A program made the position numbers and the translations under genes. The notes below the pieces were generated by a model. The model saw nothing but the letters and a program-made list of their open reading frames with translations, did not search any database and was not told where the DNA came from. DNA of 64,000 nucleotides from Chromobacterium haemolyticum DSM 19808 (GTDB taxonomy: Bacteria; Pseudomonadota; Gammaproteobacteria; Burkholderiales; Chromobacteriaceae), in the NCBI RefSeq assembly GCF_000711885.1, contig NZ_JONK01000007.1, positions 107,540 through 171,539 on the forward strand, given 5' to 3'. This document shows, piece after piece, positions 15,257 to 22,903 of this stretch (positions are counted from its first letter, which is position 1; every line of letters starts with the position of its first letter).

Positions 15257-16517
15257 GGCTTTGCCTTGTGATGGGAACGACGTTAGAAGGCGTCGAGTGC
15301 AGGAAGTCGGTGCGGGCCGGGACGGTATACGCCTCTAATGCGGCATGAAGATGGGCGTAAGGGCTGACTTGAGGCGTCAGATCCGAGGCGATATCACTTC
15401 CAGAGACGGCGGAAGTCATTCGCTCTTGGTGCTGCCAGTACCAGCTAGGAGCCTCGTTGACCGGCGCCAACTCAATCACCTTGATGACGGAGGTGAACTT
15501 ACCGATGGTGGCCAGCGGCTCGGAAATGTCTACGCCGTAGTCGCGAAGGATCTTCGCATGGCGGAAGAAGGTCGCCCGGGCCAGCAGCGCACGCACATTT
15601 TCGCCGCGCAGGTAAGCGGCAGCAGTCATGCGTACAGACTTAGGCAGATGCTCAAGCTCAAGCCGGGTTACGTCGGTTTTGACGCGGGTCACCAGCGGCG
15701 TGACCTCTGCCTCGTACAGGTGAGAGAGTTTTTCCATGCTGATGTCCCCAAGGAAGCGCAACAGGTTGTCCCGGAGCAGGTTTCGTCCTGCTTTCAGTTC
15801 CAGCCGGACGATGCCTTGCTGCATTGCGTATTGGTAAACGGGGTCCAGCTCGACTTGATCGCGTTGACGGCCATGGCGATGCACGAGCATTTCGACGTGT
15901 TTGATGTAGGCTGTGATGCGCTTGCGGCCGCCGGCAGAGCCCCAATTAACGGTGCTCTCGCCTGCCCGGCCGCGCTTGATGTGATTGACTGATTGCGTGC
16001 CAAGCCAGTCGATGACGGCCTGGGCGTTCTGTGGAGAGCCAGAGGCGTAGTTACGGGTTAGGTCCAGGCGGCTGATGGAAGCGCCGGTCCAGTATTCGAA
16101 GATGCCCTGCTTGATGTCGTAGGCCGACGGCGTAGGGTTTACCAACTTCTCCCCAGGGGTGAACGGAGGTAAACCGTACTCCGCAAGCAGTTCATTGCAG
16201 CGTGCAATGGTCTGATCGAAAGTCAGGTTGAACAGGTTGTCGCAGCGGTTGAGCCGGCCAATGTTGCCGGATAGTGAGACGGTGAAGCCGTCGCAGTGAA
16301 TCGTGACCAGGGAGTCAAAGGAACCGCGGTGTTTCTTGCGGGCCTGCATCGCCCACTCTGGATCCTCGTCGTACTCTCCGGTTTCATCGCTGCGCGGGAA
16401 CTTGCCAATTACACCCTCGTCGACCATGGGCAGAGACGGCACCACCTCGCCCGAATCCGGGTCAAGGCGGCCCGGATGTCGTTGCGAGATAGTGATCCAG
16501 TCGACGAAGAGCGTCAT
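15234..16517 (-). CDS. phage replication initiation protein, gene II/X family
   Basis: This 427-residue protein fits the phage/plasmid replication protein family of inoviruses (Phage_CRI and gene-X-like domains). It opens with FVDWITISQRHP, has SVSLSGN-like strands near residue 80, the conserved ASISRLDLTRNYASG region near 145-160, a Tyr-rich ITAYIKHVEMLVHRHG segment and the C-terminal gene-X-like region YLRGENVRALLARATFFRHAK. It nicks and re-ligates the plus origin to start rolling-circle replication; the active-site tyrosine is probably in the ITAYIKH area. It is two bases downstream of the ssDNA-binding protein gene. Confidence 0.85.
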   Translation of the reverse strand: MTLFVDWITISQRHPGRLDPDSGEVVPSLPMVDEGVIGKFPRSDETGEYDEDPEWAMQARKKHRGSFDSLVTIHCDGFTVSLSGNIGRLNRCDNLFNLTFDQTIARCNELLAEYGLPPFTPGEKLVNPTPSAYDIKQGIFEYWTGASISRLDLTRNYASGSPQNAQAVIDWLGTQSVNHIKRGRAGESTVNWGSAGGRKRITAYIKHVEMLVHRHGRQRDQVELDPVYQYAMQQGIVRLELKAGRNLLRDNLLRFLGDISMEKLSHLYEAEVTPLVTRVKTDVTRLELEHLPKSVRMTAAAYLRGENVRALLARATFFRHAKILRDYGVDISEPLATIGKFTSVIKVIELAPVNEAPSWYWQHQERMTSAVSGSDIASDLTPQVSPYAHLHAALEAYTVPARTDFLHSTPSNVVPITRQSHAAVPHS

Positions 16518-16519
16518 GA

Positions 16520-16864
16520 TCAGGCGCTGGCCGGGGCGGATTTTTCGCGCTGGGGGATCAGGCGTTCCCAGCCAGAAACGCCGGTTACAACAACGACCGG
16601 CACCGACTTACCGTTGATGCGCTGGATCTTGGTCTCGGTGACGAGATCCGCCAGGCACGGGTAAAACATCTCTTTCAGCTTATCAATCGCAGAATCTGCG
16701 ACTTCTACCGGTACTTGCTCATAGCCGCGCACTTCGCGGGTGTAGCCCTCTTTCGAAAAGTCACTGGCCGGGAAGTGTGCGCTCAGGGAGCCCATGCTGT
16801 AGGGGCGTCCGGTTTTCTGAGAGACGCCGTGCGAGTGCTCGAACATGGTCAGAAGGGTTTTCAT
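16520..16864 (-). CDS. inovirus single-stranded DNA-binding protein, pV-like
   Basis: This 114-residue protein has the size and position (directly before rep) of the helix-destabilising pV/Pf3-type protein that coats ssDNA before packaging. Visible features are a beta-rich core with aromatic and basic residues (GRPYSMGSLSAHF, REVRGYEQVPVEV) and a Val-rich strand SVPVVVVTGVSGWERL. Family assignment is by resemblance and context. AAACC separates it from its start; a pair of GTTACGGT(G/T)AC dyads lies 45-91 bp upstream. Confidence 0.78.
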   Translation of the reverse strand: MKTLLTMFEHSHGVSQKTGRPYSMGSLSAHFPASDFSKEGYTREVRGYEQVPVEVADSAIDKLKEMFYPCLADLVTETKIQRINGKSVPVVVVTGVSGWERLIPQREKSAPASA

Positions 16865-16873
16865 GGTGTGGTC

Positions 16874-17296
16874 TCAGTCAATGCAGCGGCTGGCTGCGGG
16901 GTTAAATTCGTTACGGTGACGGATAATCGTCAGAGAATTTCCGTTACGGTTACGGAAAATGCCATGGAAGAAGGCATGAACAGGGGCAAAAGTGACAACC
17001 TCGACGGGGCGGTATGGCTGCTGGGGATTGCGCTGGCCGATGTAGCGCACACTCCAAAACATGTGACGCGGCTTCGGAGCCAGCAGATGGGCGTGGGACG
17101 GCATGCACTGCAAGGACAAAGGGCGATCTTCTGTATCAACATCAGGGCTGACGCGAAGGCCTCGCGCATAGTCACGTTCCAGCACCGAGTGAAAGCCATG
17201 AAGCGCCTTTGCACGCGCTGAACGATGAACAGCCCAGAACGGGGAAATCTCGTCATGCAAGCGGTACGTGAGTTTTTGAGGCTGGCTGGCTTTCAA
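16874..17296 (-). CDS. inovirus hypothetical protein, TTG start
   Basis: This 140-residue product is encoded as the first gene of the minus-strand phage operon. It begins with TTG at 17294-17296 preceded by AGGGGAGAG at ideal spacing, which is why I accept it over an overlapping frame (16930-17256). It is basic, rich in His, Arg and aromatic residues (HLLAPKPRHMFWSVRYIG; FAPVHAFFHGIFRN). I do not recognise the family. A regulator of the replication genes or a replication accessory would fit the position. Its 3-prime end contains the repeated GTTACGGTGAC operators at 16909-16955. Confidence 0.6.
   Translation of the reverse strand: MKASQPQKLTYRLHDEISPFWAVHRSARAKALHGFHSVLERDYARGLRVSPDVDTEDRPLSLQCMPSHAHLLAPKPRHMFWSVRYIGQRNPQQPYRPVEVVTFAPVHAFFHGIFRNRNGNSLTIIRHRNEFNPAASRCID
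16909..16955. promoter_or_regulatory. GTTACGGTGAC/GTTACGGTTAC dyads upstream of the phage ssDNA-binding gene
   Basis: CGTTACGGTGACGG at 16909-16922 is an exact copy of the operator arm at 7978-7991. CCGTTACGGTTACGG at 16941-16955 is a near copy, 32 bp away. They precede the start of the ssDNA-binding protein and rep genes and could control an internal promoter. Confidence 0.55.
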
Positions 17297-17316
17297 GGCG
17301 CTCTCCCCTGCTAAAA

Positions 17317-17331
17317 TTGGTTAACAACCAA
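17317..17331. promoter_or_regulatory. TTGGTTAACAACCAA operator in the divergent phage promoter region
   Basis: A 6-3-6 palindrome lies between the repressor-like gene (start 17388, plus) and the phage operon (start 17296, minus). This is the expected place for the operator of the phage lysogeny switch. Confidence 0.55.
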
Positions 17332-17387
17332 CTGCTCTCAAGCGAGATCAGAAAGGGTATGCTAGATCAATCTCACCTGAGAGTGCA

Positions 17388-17807
17388 ATGGAGAAGACAT
17401 TGAAACTAAGCGTGGACTACCTGCAAGAAGCCATCGAAAAGATGGGGGACATCAGCCAGAACAAGAAGGCTGAAAAGCTAGGTATCGGCGGAAATACCCT
17501 CAGCCAATACATGACCGGTGCACGGACAATGGACGACTTCGCATGCATCATGGTCGCGAAAGTCTTGGGCATTGACGGCATGATCGTCATCGCTGCTGCG
17601 CAGATGGAACGCGAGAAAAATCAAGCACGTAAGGACGTTTGGGAGGACTTGCTAAAAAAGATGGGCGCCCTCGCCCTGGGCGGGCTGACGGCGGGGGTGA
17701 TGTTGATGGGGGGCCTAAGCGCTGACAGAGCTAGCGCATCGCAGAGCATGACAAACACCACATGTAGCGTAATCGACACATGCCATATGTATATTATGTC
17801 AAATTAG
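17388..17807 (+). CDS. phage repressor-like HTH protein ending inside attR
   Basis: This 139-residue protein has an N-terminal helix-turn-helix (KKAEKLGIGGNTLSQYMTGAR, about residues 26-46) of the small phage repressor type, then a helical linker with VIAAAQMEREKNQARKDVWEDLLKK. A hydrophobic stretch (MGALALGGLTAGVMLMGGL) near residues 88-106 could be membrane-associated. The last codons read through the dif-like site and stop immediately after it. In the excised circle the same frame would continue past the site using the sequence now found after attL, adding about 23 residues before a TAA. It lies divergent to the phage operon across the palindrome at 17317-17331. Confidence 0.75.
   Translation: MEKTLKLSVDYLQEAIEKMGDISQNKKAEKLGIGGNTLSQYMTGARTMDDFACIMVAKVLGIDGMIVIAAAQMEREKNQARKDVWEDLLKKMGALALGGLTAGVMLMGGLSADRASASQSMTNTTCSVIDTCHMYIMSN
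17777..17804. other. dif-like site, right prophage attachment site (attR)
   Basis: The central hexamer TGTATA (17788-17793) and XerD arm TTATGTCAAAT (17794-17804) match attL exactly. The XerC side (CACATGCCATA) is poorly matched, as expected if it comes from the phage att sequence. Sequence following it resembles the sequence following attL, because a second phage copy is joined here. Confidence 0.85.
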
Positions 17808-17865
17808 CAAATATGCGACGCAGGGCCATCGGCCTGCTCCAGGCACTCAAATACCTGTCTTTTGG

Positions 17866-18050
17866 ATGTTCCGACAACAACATTCAGTACAGGAAATGAA
17901 ACGCGGCAATCCGTGGTGTGAGTTTGAATGCAGTCCTGACGAGCTTGTCAGAGCTGTTTGTTTATGAAGAAGTCGCCTTCCTGAGCGAGTACCGCAATGC
18001 GCGACGCCTAGCAGCCCAGAATGAAACAAAAGACGGATATTAGCTCGCAG
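17866..18050 (+). pseudogene. broken copy of the inovirus 10265 regulatory gene
   Basis: The first 32 codons closely match 10265-10747, then an internal deletion of roughly 220 bp (joining TGTTTG to TATGAAGAAGTCGCC) shifts the frame and gives an immediate TGA. Another deletion follows after GCAGCCCAG. The product would be a stub of about 34 residues. Confidence 0.8.
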
Positions 18051-18210
18051 GCTTGCCCTATGGCATTCAACGCCAAAAAAGACAAAGCCCCTCGCCGGGA
18101 GGCAGTCCCCGGGGATGCTCGGGCAAGCCCTCAATCCCCGGGCACAGCCCGGAGGGTTTTATGCGGTCATGGCGTCAAGGGCTCAGATGCTCGCCCGGTC
18201 CACGGCTCCG
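18043..18210. repeat. conserved structured noncoding block (copy B)
   Basis: This is a near-identical duplicate of 10904-11073, with all the main G/C palindromes kept. A GTTACGGTAACG dyad follows at 18223-18234, identical to the one at 11609-11620, where it overlaps the stop codon of the 74-residue gene. Confidence 0.8.
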
Positions 18211-18350
18211 CAGAAGATTTTTGTTACGGTAACGATTAAATACAAATCCTGACGGTTGTTACCGGGGGGGGGTATTTTCATGCCCTGCCGCTAGCCCTTC
18301 AGTGAAAAATTCGTTTAGCATGAGCCCAGGTGATGGCTGGAGCAAAAGGC

Positions 18351-18884
18351 ATGAAGCGAATGAGTCTTGTGTTGATCGTGACATGGGCCGCCACGGCACA
18401 GGCTGGCGTGATTGAGTGCAAAACAAAGGACGGGAAAAGCCACCTCACCAATGAGGCCACCTGCCCTCCTGGCACAACATTTAAACGACAGATGACTCAG
18501 GGCCAAGCTCAAGGGGACGACTTGCTTAGGCCCATAGCCCCCAGAGCTGCACAGCAGCCTACTCGACGCCCCAATCTGCAGGCGGGGGGGCTGGAGTGCT
18601 ATGTTAGCGAATCACAAATCATGTATACGACCGCGCAGTTTTGCCCGGCCGGGACACGTTTCAAGGGCATTAACTTCAACACGAGAGATCCCAGTATCGC
18701 TGCGGCACAAGGGTCACAAAATTCAGCGCCAGTGATCCAGGTGAAAAGAAGCTGTGAAATGCTCAAGCAAATACGGAACTACTACGATCGAATGCTAGAG
18801 CCTGGGATGAATAAAGAACCAGATACGATGCAAAAGCTCAGGGACGTCCAGAAAGAAATGCATGAAAATGGATGTCGAATCTAG
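18351..18884 (+). CDS. exported phage-associated protein, paralogue of the 11191 product
   Basis: The 177-residue product has a signal peptide (MKRMSLVLIVTWAATAQA), then the shared VIECKTKDGKSHLTNEATCPPGT block. A second, related Cys-containing unit follows (LECYVSESQIMYTTAQFCPAGTRF, about residues 82-105), and the tail RSCEMLKQIRNYY ... MHENGC is also shared. Compared with the 117-residue paralogue it carries one extra internal domain copy. It remains intact although the surrounding phage copy is decayed, which suggests selection. The start at 18351 aligns with the paralogue and has AAAAGG in front. Function unknown; an exported conversion factor is only a guess. Confidence 0.75.
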   Translation: MKRMSLVLIVTWAATAQAGVIECKTKDGKSHLTNEATCPPGTTFKRQMTQGQAQGDDLLRPIAPRAAQQPTRRPNLQAGGLECYVSESQIMYTTAQFCPAGTRFKGINFNTRDPSIAAAQGSQNSAPVIQVKRSCEMLKQIRNYYDRMLEPGMNKEPDTMQKLRDVQKEMHENGCRI

Positions 18885-18980
18885 GATTAAACAGATGTTT
18901 TTGCATCTCGGGAAAGAGAGCAAGACGCCAATGTGCGCAAGCCAGGCTCAAAAACAGCTCGCAAGCGCAGGAGTAACCCC

Positions 18981-19235
18981 ATGGCTAGACGTTTTACCGT
19001 TACCAGAATGCGGTCGCAGAAGGTGGCGTCGAGACGTGCTAACCGGCGCAATGCAGCACTTACCGTAAACGGCGGAGGCCAGCGCTTCATTCCGCGGCGG
19101 AGGCCTGTAGTTCGAACACCCCGTTCATTTGCCAGCGCTCACGTTCGCGGGCATGCGCCGTACCAATCGGCAAGGCCGGCAGGACCTCAAGTTCCAACTG
19201 CAAAGCCCGGCCCAAGCCGCCGCTGTCGGGATTGA
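18981..19235 (+). CDS. possible small basic protein (weak call)
   Basis: An ATG at 18981 is preceded by a well placed CAGGAG and opens a frame for an arginine-rich peptide (MARRFTVTRMRSQKVASRR, then more Arg/Asn-rich residues). The frame runs into the 3-prime end of the fimbrial gene on the opposite strand, so the true end is doubtful and the last 50 codons are probably meaningless. It may be a relic of phage copy B. Confidence 0.25.
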   Translation: MARRFTVTRMRSQKVASRRANRRNAALTVNGGGQRFIPRRRPVVRTPRSFASAHVRGHAPYQSARPAGPQVPTAKPGPSRRCRD

Positions 19236-19641
19236 TATGCACCAGTTGACCAGGACGCAACTGGACGGAGCGCAAGCGCTCACCGCCGCTCCCCCCTTCA
19301 TCAAGGAAGTAAGCGTCACGACCATCCAGCGTAGCCGAGCGCAGGATCAGGCGCACCACACCCTGAGGTCCGAAACGATAGGATGCCGCATCCGCCGCCG
19401 GACCATTGAAACGCAGGGCCAGCGCCTGGGGACGCTCGCAGACGGCTTGCAAACTCAAAATCCGCGCCTCTAGGCCCCCGCTCGGCGCACTCCGGTCGAA
19501 ACCCTCGCGCAGTGCGGCCAACGGCACCGCGCCATAGTCCAGATTGGGCGTGCTCAACGTCAATACACACGGCTGCTCCTCGGCTGCGACGCCGGTGCTA
19601 AGCAGTGTCAGTACGATGAAAATCCACTTGTTCATTCTCAT
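19087..19641 (-). CDS. fimbrial minor subunit / tip protein
   Basis: This 184-residue protein has a signal peptide (NKWIFIVLTLLSTGVAA) and begins its mature part with a pilin-like CVLTLSTPNLDYGAVPL strand; a second cysteine (QAVCERP) would form the usual pilin disulfide. It is the last gene of the chaperone-usher operon, 57 bp behind the usher, the usual place for an adhesin or minor pilin. It ends without the clear C-terminal beta-zipper of ordinary pilins. I start at ATG 19641 (GGAA eight bases before). Receptor unknown. Confidence 0.72.
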   Translation of the reverse strand: MRMNKWIFIVLTLLSTGVAAEEQPCVLTLSTPNLDYGAVPLAALREGFDRSAPSGGLEARILSLQAVCERPQALALRFNGPAADAASYRFGPQGVVRLILRSATLDGRDAYFLDEGGSGGERLRSVQLRPGQLVHINPDSGGLGRALQLELEVLPALPIGTAHARERERWQMNGVFELQASAAE

Positions 19642-19698
19642 GTCTTTATTCCTTCGGCACATGGAGACTTACTCCTGTCGCTGGCGGTGAACAGCATC

Positions 19699-22161
19699 TC
19701 AGCCAGCGAGCCTGCGGTCCGATGCGTCCACTTCGAGCTGCGCGCCCGGCGCGCATCGCGCCCTGATGGTTTGGTAGATCACGGAAATGTCCTCATCCGG
19801 CAAAGCATAGTCCAAGCGGCAACGCCGTCTTGGCGGAGATTCCACATACAGCCCGTTTTGCGCCGTGGCTTGATCCAGAAACACCTCGCCCCCGCTCCCG
19901 GTGATCGTGATGAAGCGCCCTTCCCCATCCACCACGCTCAGGCCGGATGCCAAGGCCTCGCCGTCCTCTGTCGCGATCTGGATCAGCAAACGCTGGGTCT
20001 TGAGCACCGAGAAGTCCACCCGGCTGACCGAGCCATGCCCGGCACGCACGACTTTCAAGCCGTTCTTCACATCCGCATTGCGCGGCAGGCTAGGCGTCTG
20101 CAACTCCACTCGGGTGTCGGCGTAAGCGTTCAGATTGGCCAATACCGCATGGCCTTCGCTATCGCTCCACACCGGGCCGCTGGGCGTGCTGAACTTCACG
20201 CCGGGCAAGCCGCCCACCGACAATACCCCGACGCTGTCGCGCAGCGGATAGGGCGAGAAGGTCAGGCCGCGCTCATGCAGCAGCGCTCCGCCGCGCAGGC
20301 TGGCGTTGTACGACTGGGTGCCGCCGCGCTGGCTCATGCCGAGGCCCAGCTGTGCGTAACGCGGAATCCAGTGCAAATTGCCGCTGAAGCCGGTGCTGTT
20401 CTGGTCGGCGTCGCGATCCACCGCCACGCCGTAATTCAAGCTATCGCTGACGATTTCTCGGTAGCTGGTCCCCAAAGTCTGGCTTTGACCATAGCGTTGC
20501 AGATAAGCGCTTAAGCTGGCGCGTTCCAGCGGTAGATCGACGTTCAAGTAAAACTGATTACGATGCGCGCCAGAGCCCTGGCTCAGATCTCGGCCCACGT
20601 TCAAGGAAACATTGGCGTCCCACACTCGCCGTGACCAGCCTCCATTCAAGCGCGGGGAAGCATCGCCGCCGTTATGCGAGCGCGTGGCGCTCAGGCTGAA
20701 CACGCCCAAGAACTCATGGCTGTAGGACAGGGATAGACCGTACTGTGTCAGCGCGGCCGGCACCTCTTGCCGACGAGCCGCATAATCCGACAGCGTGCGG
20801 AAATGGGCGCTTTGCCGGCTCAGGTTCAGCGCGCCGGAGAGGCGCTCGCTCCAGCTCGCGCTCAAGGACGCGCTGTATTGCGCGCCGCTCCTTCCCGCCT
20901 CGCCGTCGCGGGAGGTCACGGCACGCATGCCGGCCACCATTCCAGGGCTTAACAGATAAGACAAGGCCCCTCCGATGGAATGAAAGCGTTCGGACCACAT
21001 CCCCCCCAAACTGAGATCCAGTTCCCGGCCCAGCCGCCAGCTGCGGCCGCCGGAGAACAACCAAGGCGTGTCGCCATCCTGGCCGCTGAACTGACGCAGT
21101 TTGCCCGCCGCCATATTGAAACCCTCGATATCGCCGCCCGGGCTGGCAAAAAACGCCGCCGCCGGCACTGTGAAGGCGTGCTGGCCGCCATCGCTTTCGG
21201 TAACGGTGACATTCAGGTCGAAGCCCGCCGAAAGGATGGGCACATCATTCAGTTCGAAAGCGCCGGGGGGCACCAGCGTGCTGTACACCAAAGCACCTGC
21301 CTGCCTCACCTCCACCCGGGCCTCGCTCTGAGCGATGCCCCTGACCTGCGGCAGATTGCCGCGCGGCAGCAAGGCCCCTTGCGGCAGCCACTGCGCGCCG
21401 GAGAAGTTCACGCCGGCAAACAAGGGGTTGTTCAGCGATAACTCGCCCACTTGCAGGATAGCCTTGCTGTTCACTAGGGTCTTCTGCGCATAGCTGTAGA
21501 GATACTGGAAGCGATTGCTCGTCCCGTTGCGCGCGAAGCTTTGCCGGCTGCGCACCATCCAGTCCTGCCAATTGAAGCCGATTTCGGTAAAACCTTGCAG
21601 ATACTGCTGGCTCCGCCCGCCTCCGCTGCTGCGCATGGCCAACACCTCATAATTGAACACGCCGGCCGTGCCGCCGCTATCGTGAGCGCCCAGTTGCTCC
21701 TGCTTGCGCCGCAAGGCGCCGCTGGGCACAAGGATATCCACCCGTGCCAGCTCTGGCCGCAGCTTGACCGCCGCCTGCGGATAAAAGGCCGTCAACTCCC
21801 GGCAGCCGGCCTCTGCCGGCGGCGGGCCGGCCGTGGGCTGCAAACCGGCCGCCGTCCAGAATCCGTCGTCGACGCACAGGCGGCCGCCCTCGTCTATGCG
21901 CACCTCGGCGCTGCCGCGATCCGCGCCGTTGACGAATAAGGACGCCCGATTCCTGCCCGGCACAAAGCGCGCGCCCAGGCTGAAGTACTCCGCCACCCCG
22001 GGGTCGATGCCGCTCGCCTTCAACACGCCCAAGTCAAACTGCACGCCCTCGCCGCTTATGTCGCGGGCTTCGTTCGTCGCCAGTGCCGCCGTCGGGAACG
22101 TTCCGGCCAGCCACAGCAATAACGGGATGGGCCTGAGCAGCCATTCAATTGAATACTTCAT
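19699..22161 (-). CDS. fimbrial outer-membrane usher protein
   Basis: This 820-residue protein is of the FimD/PapC usher family. It shows a signal peptide (about residues 1-28) and an N-terminal chaperone-binding domain starting VQFDLGVLKASGIDPGVAEYFS. The barrel region has the GFTEIGFNWQDWMVRSRQSF motif, then the plug-domain segment APGAFELNDV-like (PPGAFELNDVPIL), and two C-terminal domains with LKTQRLLIQIATEDGEALASG. It secretes and polymerises the pilins delivered by the chaperone. Length is normal. The start has only a weak ribosome site, and translational coupling to the upstream DUF1120 gene 30 bp away is likely. Confidence 0.93.
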   Translation of the reverse strand: MKYSIEWLLRPIPLLLWLAGTFPTAALATNEARDISGEGVQFDLGVLKASGIDPGVAEYFSLGARFVPGRNRASLFVNGADRGSAEVRIDEGGRLCVDDGFWTAAGLQPTAGPPPAEAGCRELTAFYPQAAVKLRPELARVDILVPSGALRRKQEQLGAHDSGGTAGVFNYEVLAMRSSGGGRSQQYLQGFTEIGFNWQDWMVRSRQSFARNGTSNRFQYLYSYAQKTLVNSKAILQVGELSLNNPLFAGVNFSGAQWLPQGALLPRGNLPQVRGIAQSEARVEVRQAGALVYSTLVPPGAFELNDVPILSAGFDLNVTVTESDGGQHAFTVPAAAFFASPGGDIEGFNMAAGKLRQFSGQDGDTPWLFSGGRSWRLGRELDLSLGGMWSERFHSIGGALSYLLSPGMVAGMRAVTSRDGEAGRSGAQYSASLSASWSERLSGALNLSRQSAHFRTLSDYAARRQEVPAALTQYGLSLSYSHEFLGVFSLSATRSHNGGDASPRLNGGWSRRVWDANVSLNVGRDLSQGSGAHRNQFYLNVDLPLERASLSAYLQRYGQSQTLGTSYREIVSDSLNYGVAVDRDADQNSTGFSGNLHWIPRYAQLGLGMSQRGGTQSYNASLRGGALLHERGLTFSPYPLRDSVGVLSVGGLPGVKFSTPSGPVWSDSEGHAVLANLNAYADTRVELQTPSLPRNADVKNGLKVVRAGHGSVSRVDFSVLKTQRLLIQIATEDGEALASGLSVVDGEGRFITITGSGGEVFLDQATAQNGLYVESPPRRRCRLDYALPDEDISVIYQTIRARCAPGAQLEVDASDRRLAG

Positions 22162-22191
22162 CTAACAGGACCCAAGATTTGGATGGAGAGA

Positions 22192-22887
22192 TCAGGGATA
22201 GAAGACCGTGACGGTGGCGTGACCGTCCAAGTTAACCGGTTCGCGCGCGCTGAGTGTCTGCCGCCCCCTGAGCGCCGCGCCGACGCGCAGCTTGAACGCG
22301 TGGGAGCGGGCCGGTTGTAAGGTCTGGCGCTGCGGCGAGCCCAGTGCATAGCCGTAACGCAAATCCAACGGTTCGGCGTTGGCTTGCAACCAGCCCTCCT
22401 GCCGGCCAGCGCTGCGCATCAGCGTCGCTGGATGCTCGTCCACATGGGCCTCGATCAGGCTCAGCCACCAATAGCCCAGCGCTTGCTTTCGGCTATCCAG
22501 GCCCAGCCCCAGGGTCTGTTCCGCCTCCGCCGGCAGCGACGGCAACGCCCCTCCTCCCGTCGGCTGAAGCCGGCCCATGACGGCGATGGTGGCGCGGCTG
22601 TCGCCGCGGTTGTCCCGTATGCTCAAACCCACCAACGCCGGCTGATCGCACTGCACATGCAAGCTGATCTCCCGCTCGCCCAGCAGCGTCGCACCTGGAT
22701 TCAAGGCCGACCAGGGGATGAGGCCGTAATCGACCACGCCGTTATGGGAAAAACTGGGCGTGCAGCTGGGGGGCACCACCTCGGCCGTCATCGCGAATGG
22801 CGCGTTCGCCGCCAGGGCCGGTATGCACGGCAGCCCGGCCAGCATGGAAACGCGCATCGCCGCGGTAATCGCTTGGCTAATGTTCAT
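22192..22887 (-). CDS. DUF1120 fimbrial subunit (minor)
   Basis: The 231-residue protein carries a signal peptide (AMRVSMLAGLPCIPALA) and the DUF1120 layout: VVPPSCTPSFSHNGVVDYGLIP near the mature N-terminus, a second Cys in VQCDQPALVGL, and a C-terminal VNLDGHATVTVFYP strand typical of pilins that donate a terminal beta-strand signature. Its relative is the major subunit at 23771-24502. It lies between chaperone and usher. DUF1120 proteins are the pilins of Ralstonia/Acinetobacter-type beta fimbriae. Confidence 0.82.
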   Translation of the reverse strand: MNISQAITAAMRVSMLAGLPCIPALAANAPFAMTAEVVPPSCTPSFSHNGVVDYGLIPWSALNPGATLLGEREISLHVQCDQPALVGLSIRDNRGDSRATIAVMGRLQPTGGGALPSLPAEAEQTLGLGLDSRKQALGYWWLSLIEAHVDEHPATLMRSAGRQEGWLQANAEPLDLRYGYALGSPQRQTLQPARSHAFKLRVGAALRGRQTLSAREPVNLDGHATVTVFYP

Positions 22888-22903
22888 GGCCAGGCCTCAC
22901 CGT

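Larger units (their letters stand above)
10151..17787. mobile_element. inovirus (filamentous phage) prophage integrated at dif
   Basis: The unit between the two dif-like repeats is 7637 bp, a normal inovirus size. It holds the inovirus core set: rolling-circle Rep, ssDNA-binding protein, tiny membrane protein, signal-peptide-bearing major coat protein with a terminator behind it, glycine-rich adsorption protein, pVI-like protein and Zot ATPase, all on the minus strand. A repressor-like gene, a helix-turn-helix protein and a secreted protein are on the plus strand. No integrase or pIV-type secretin is present, so it presumably uses host XerC/XerD and a host secretin. All core genes are intact, so it may be active. 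Confidence 0.9.
17805..18960. mobile_element. degenerate second inovirus copy in tandem
   Basis: This stretch follows attR in the same order as the left end of the intact prophage: the ATGCG(A/G)CGCAGGG...GGCCTGCTCCAGG block, a broken copy of the 10265 gene, the conserved hairpin block, a paralogue of the 11191 exported-protein gene, and a fragment similar to the 3-prime part of the 11610 membrane-protein gene (18908-18960). Then similarity ends; Zot, coat and Rep genes are absent. I see no third dif site, so the right end was lost. It is a relic of an older integration. Confidence 0.8.
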
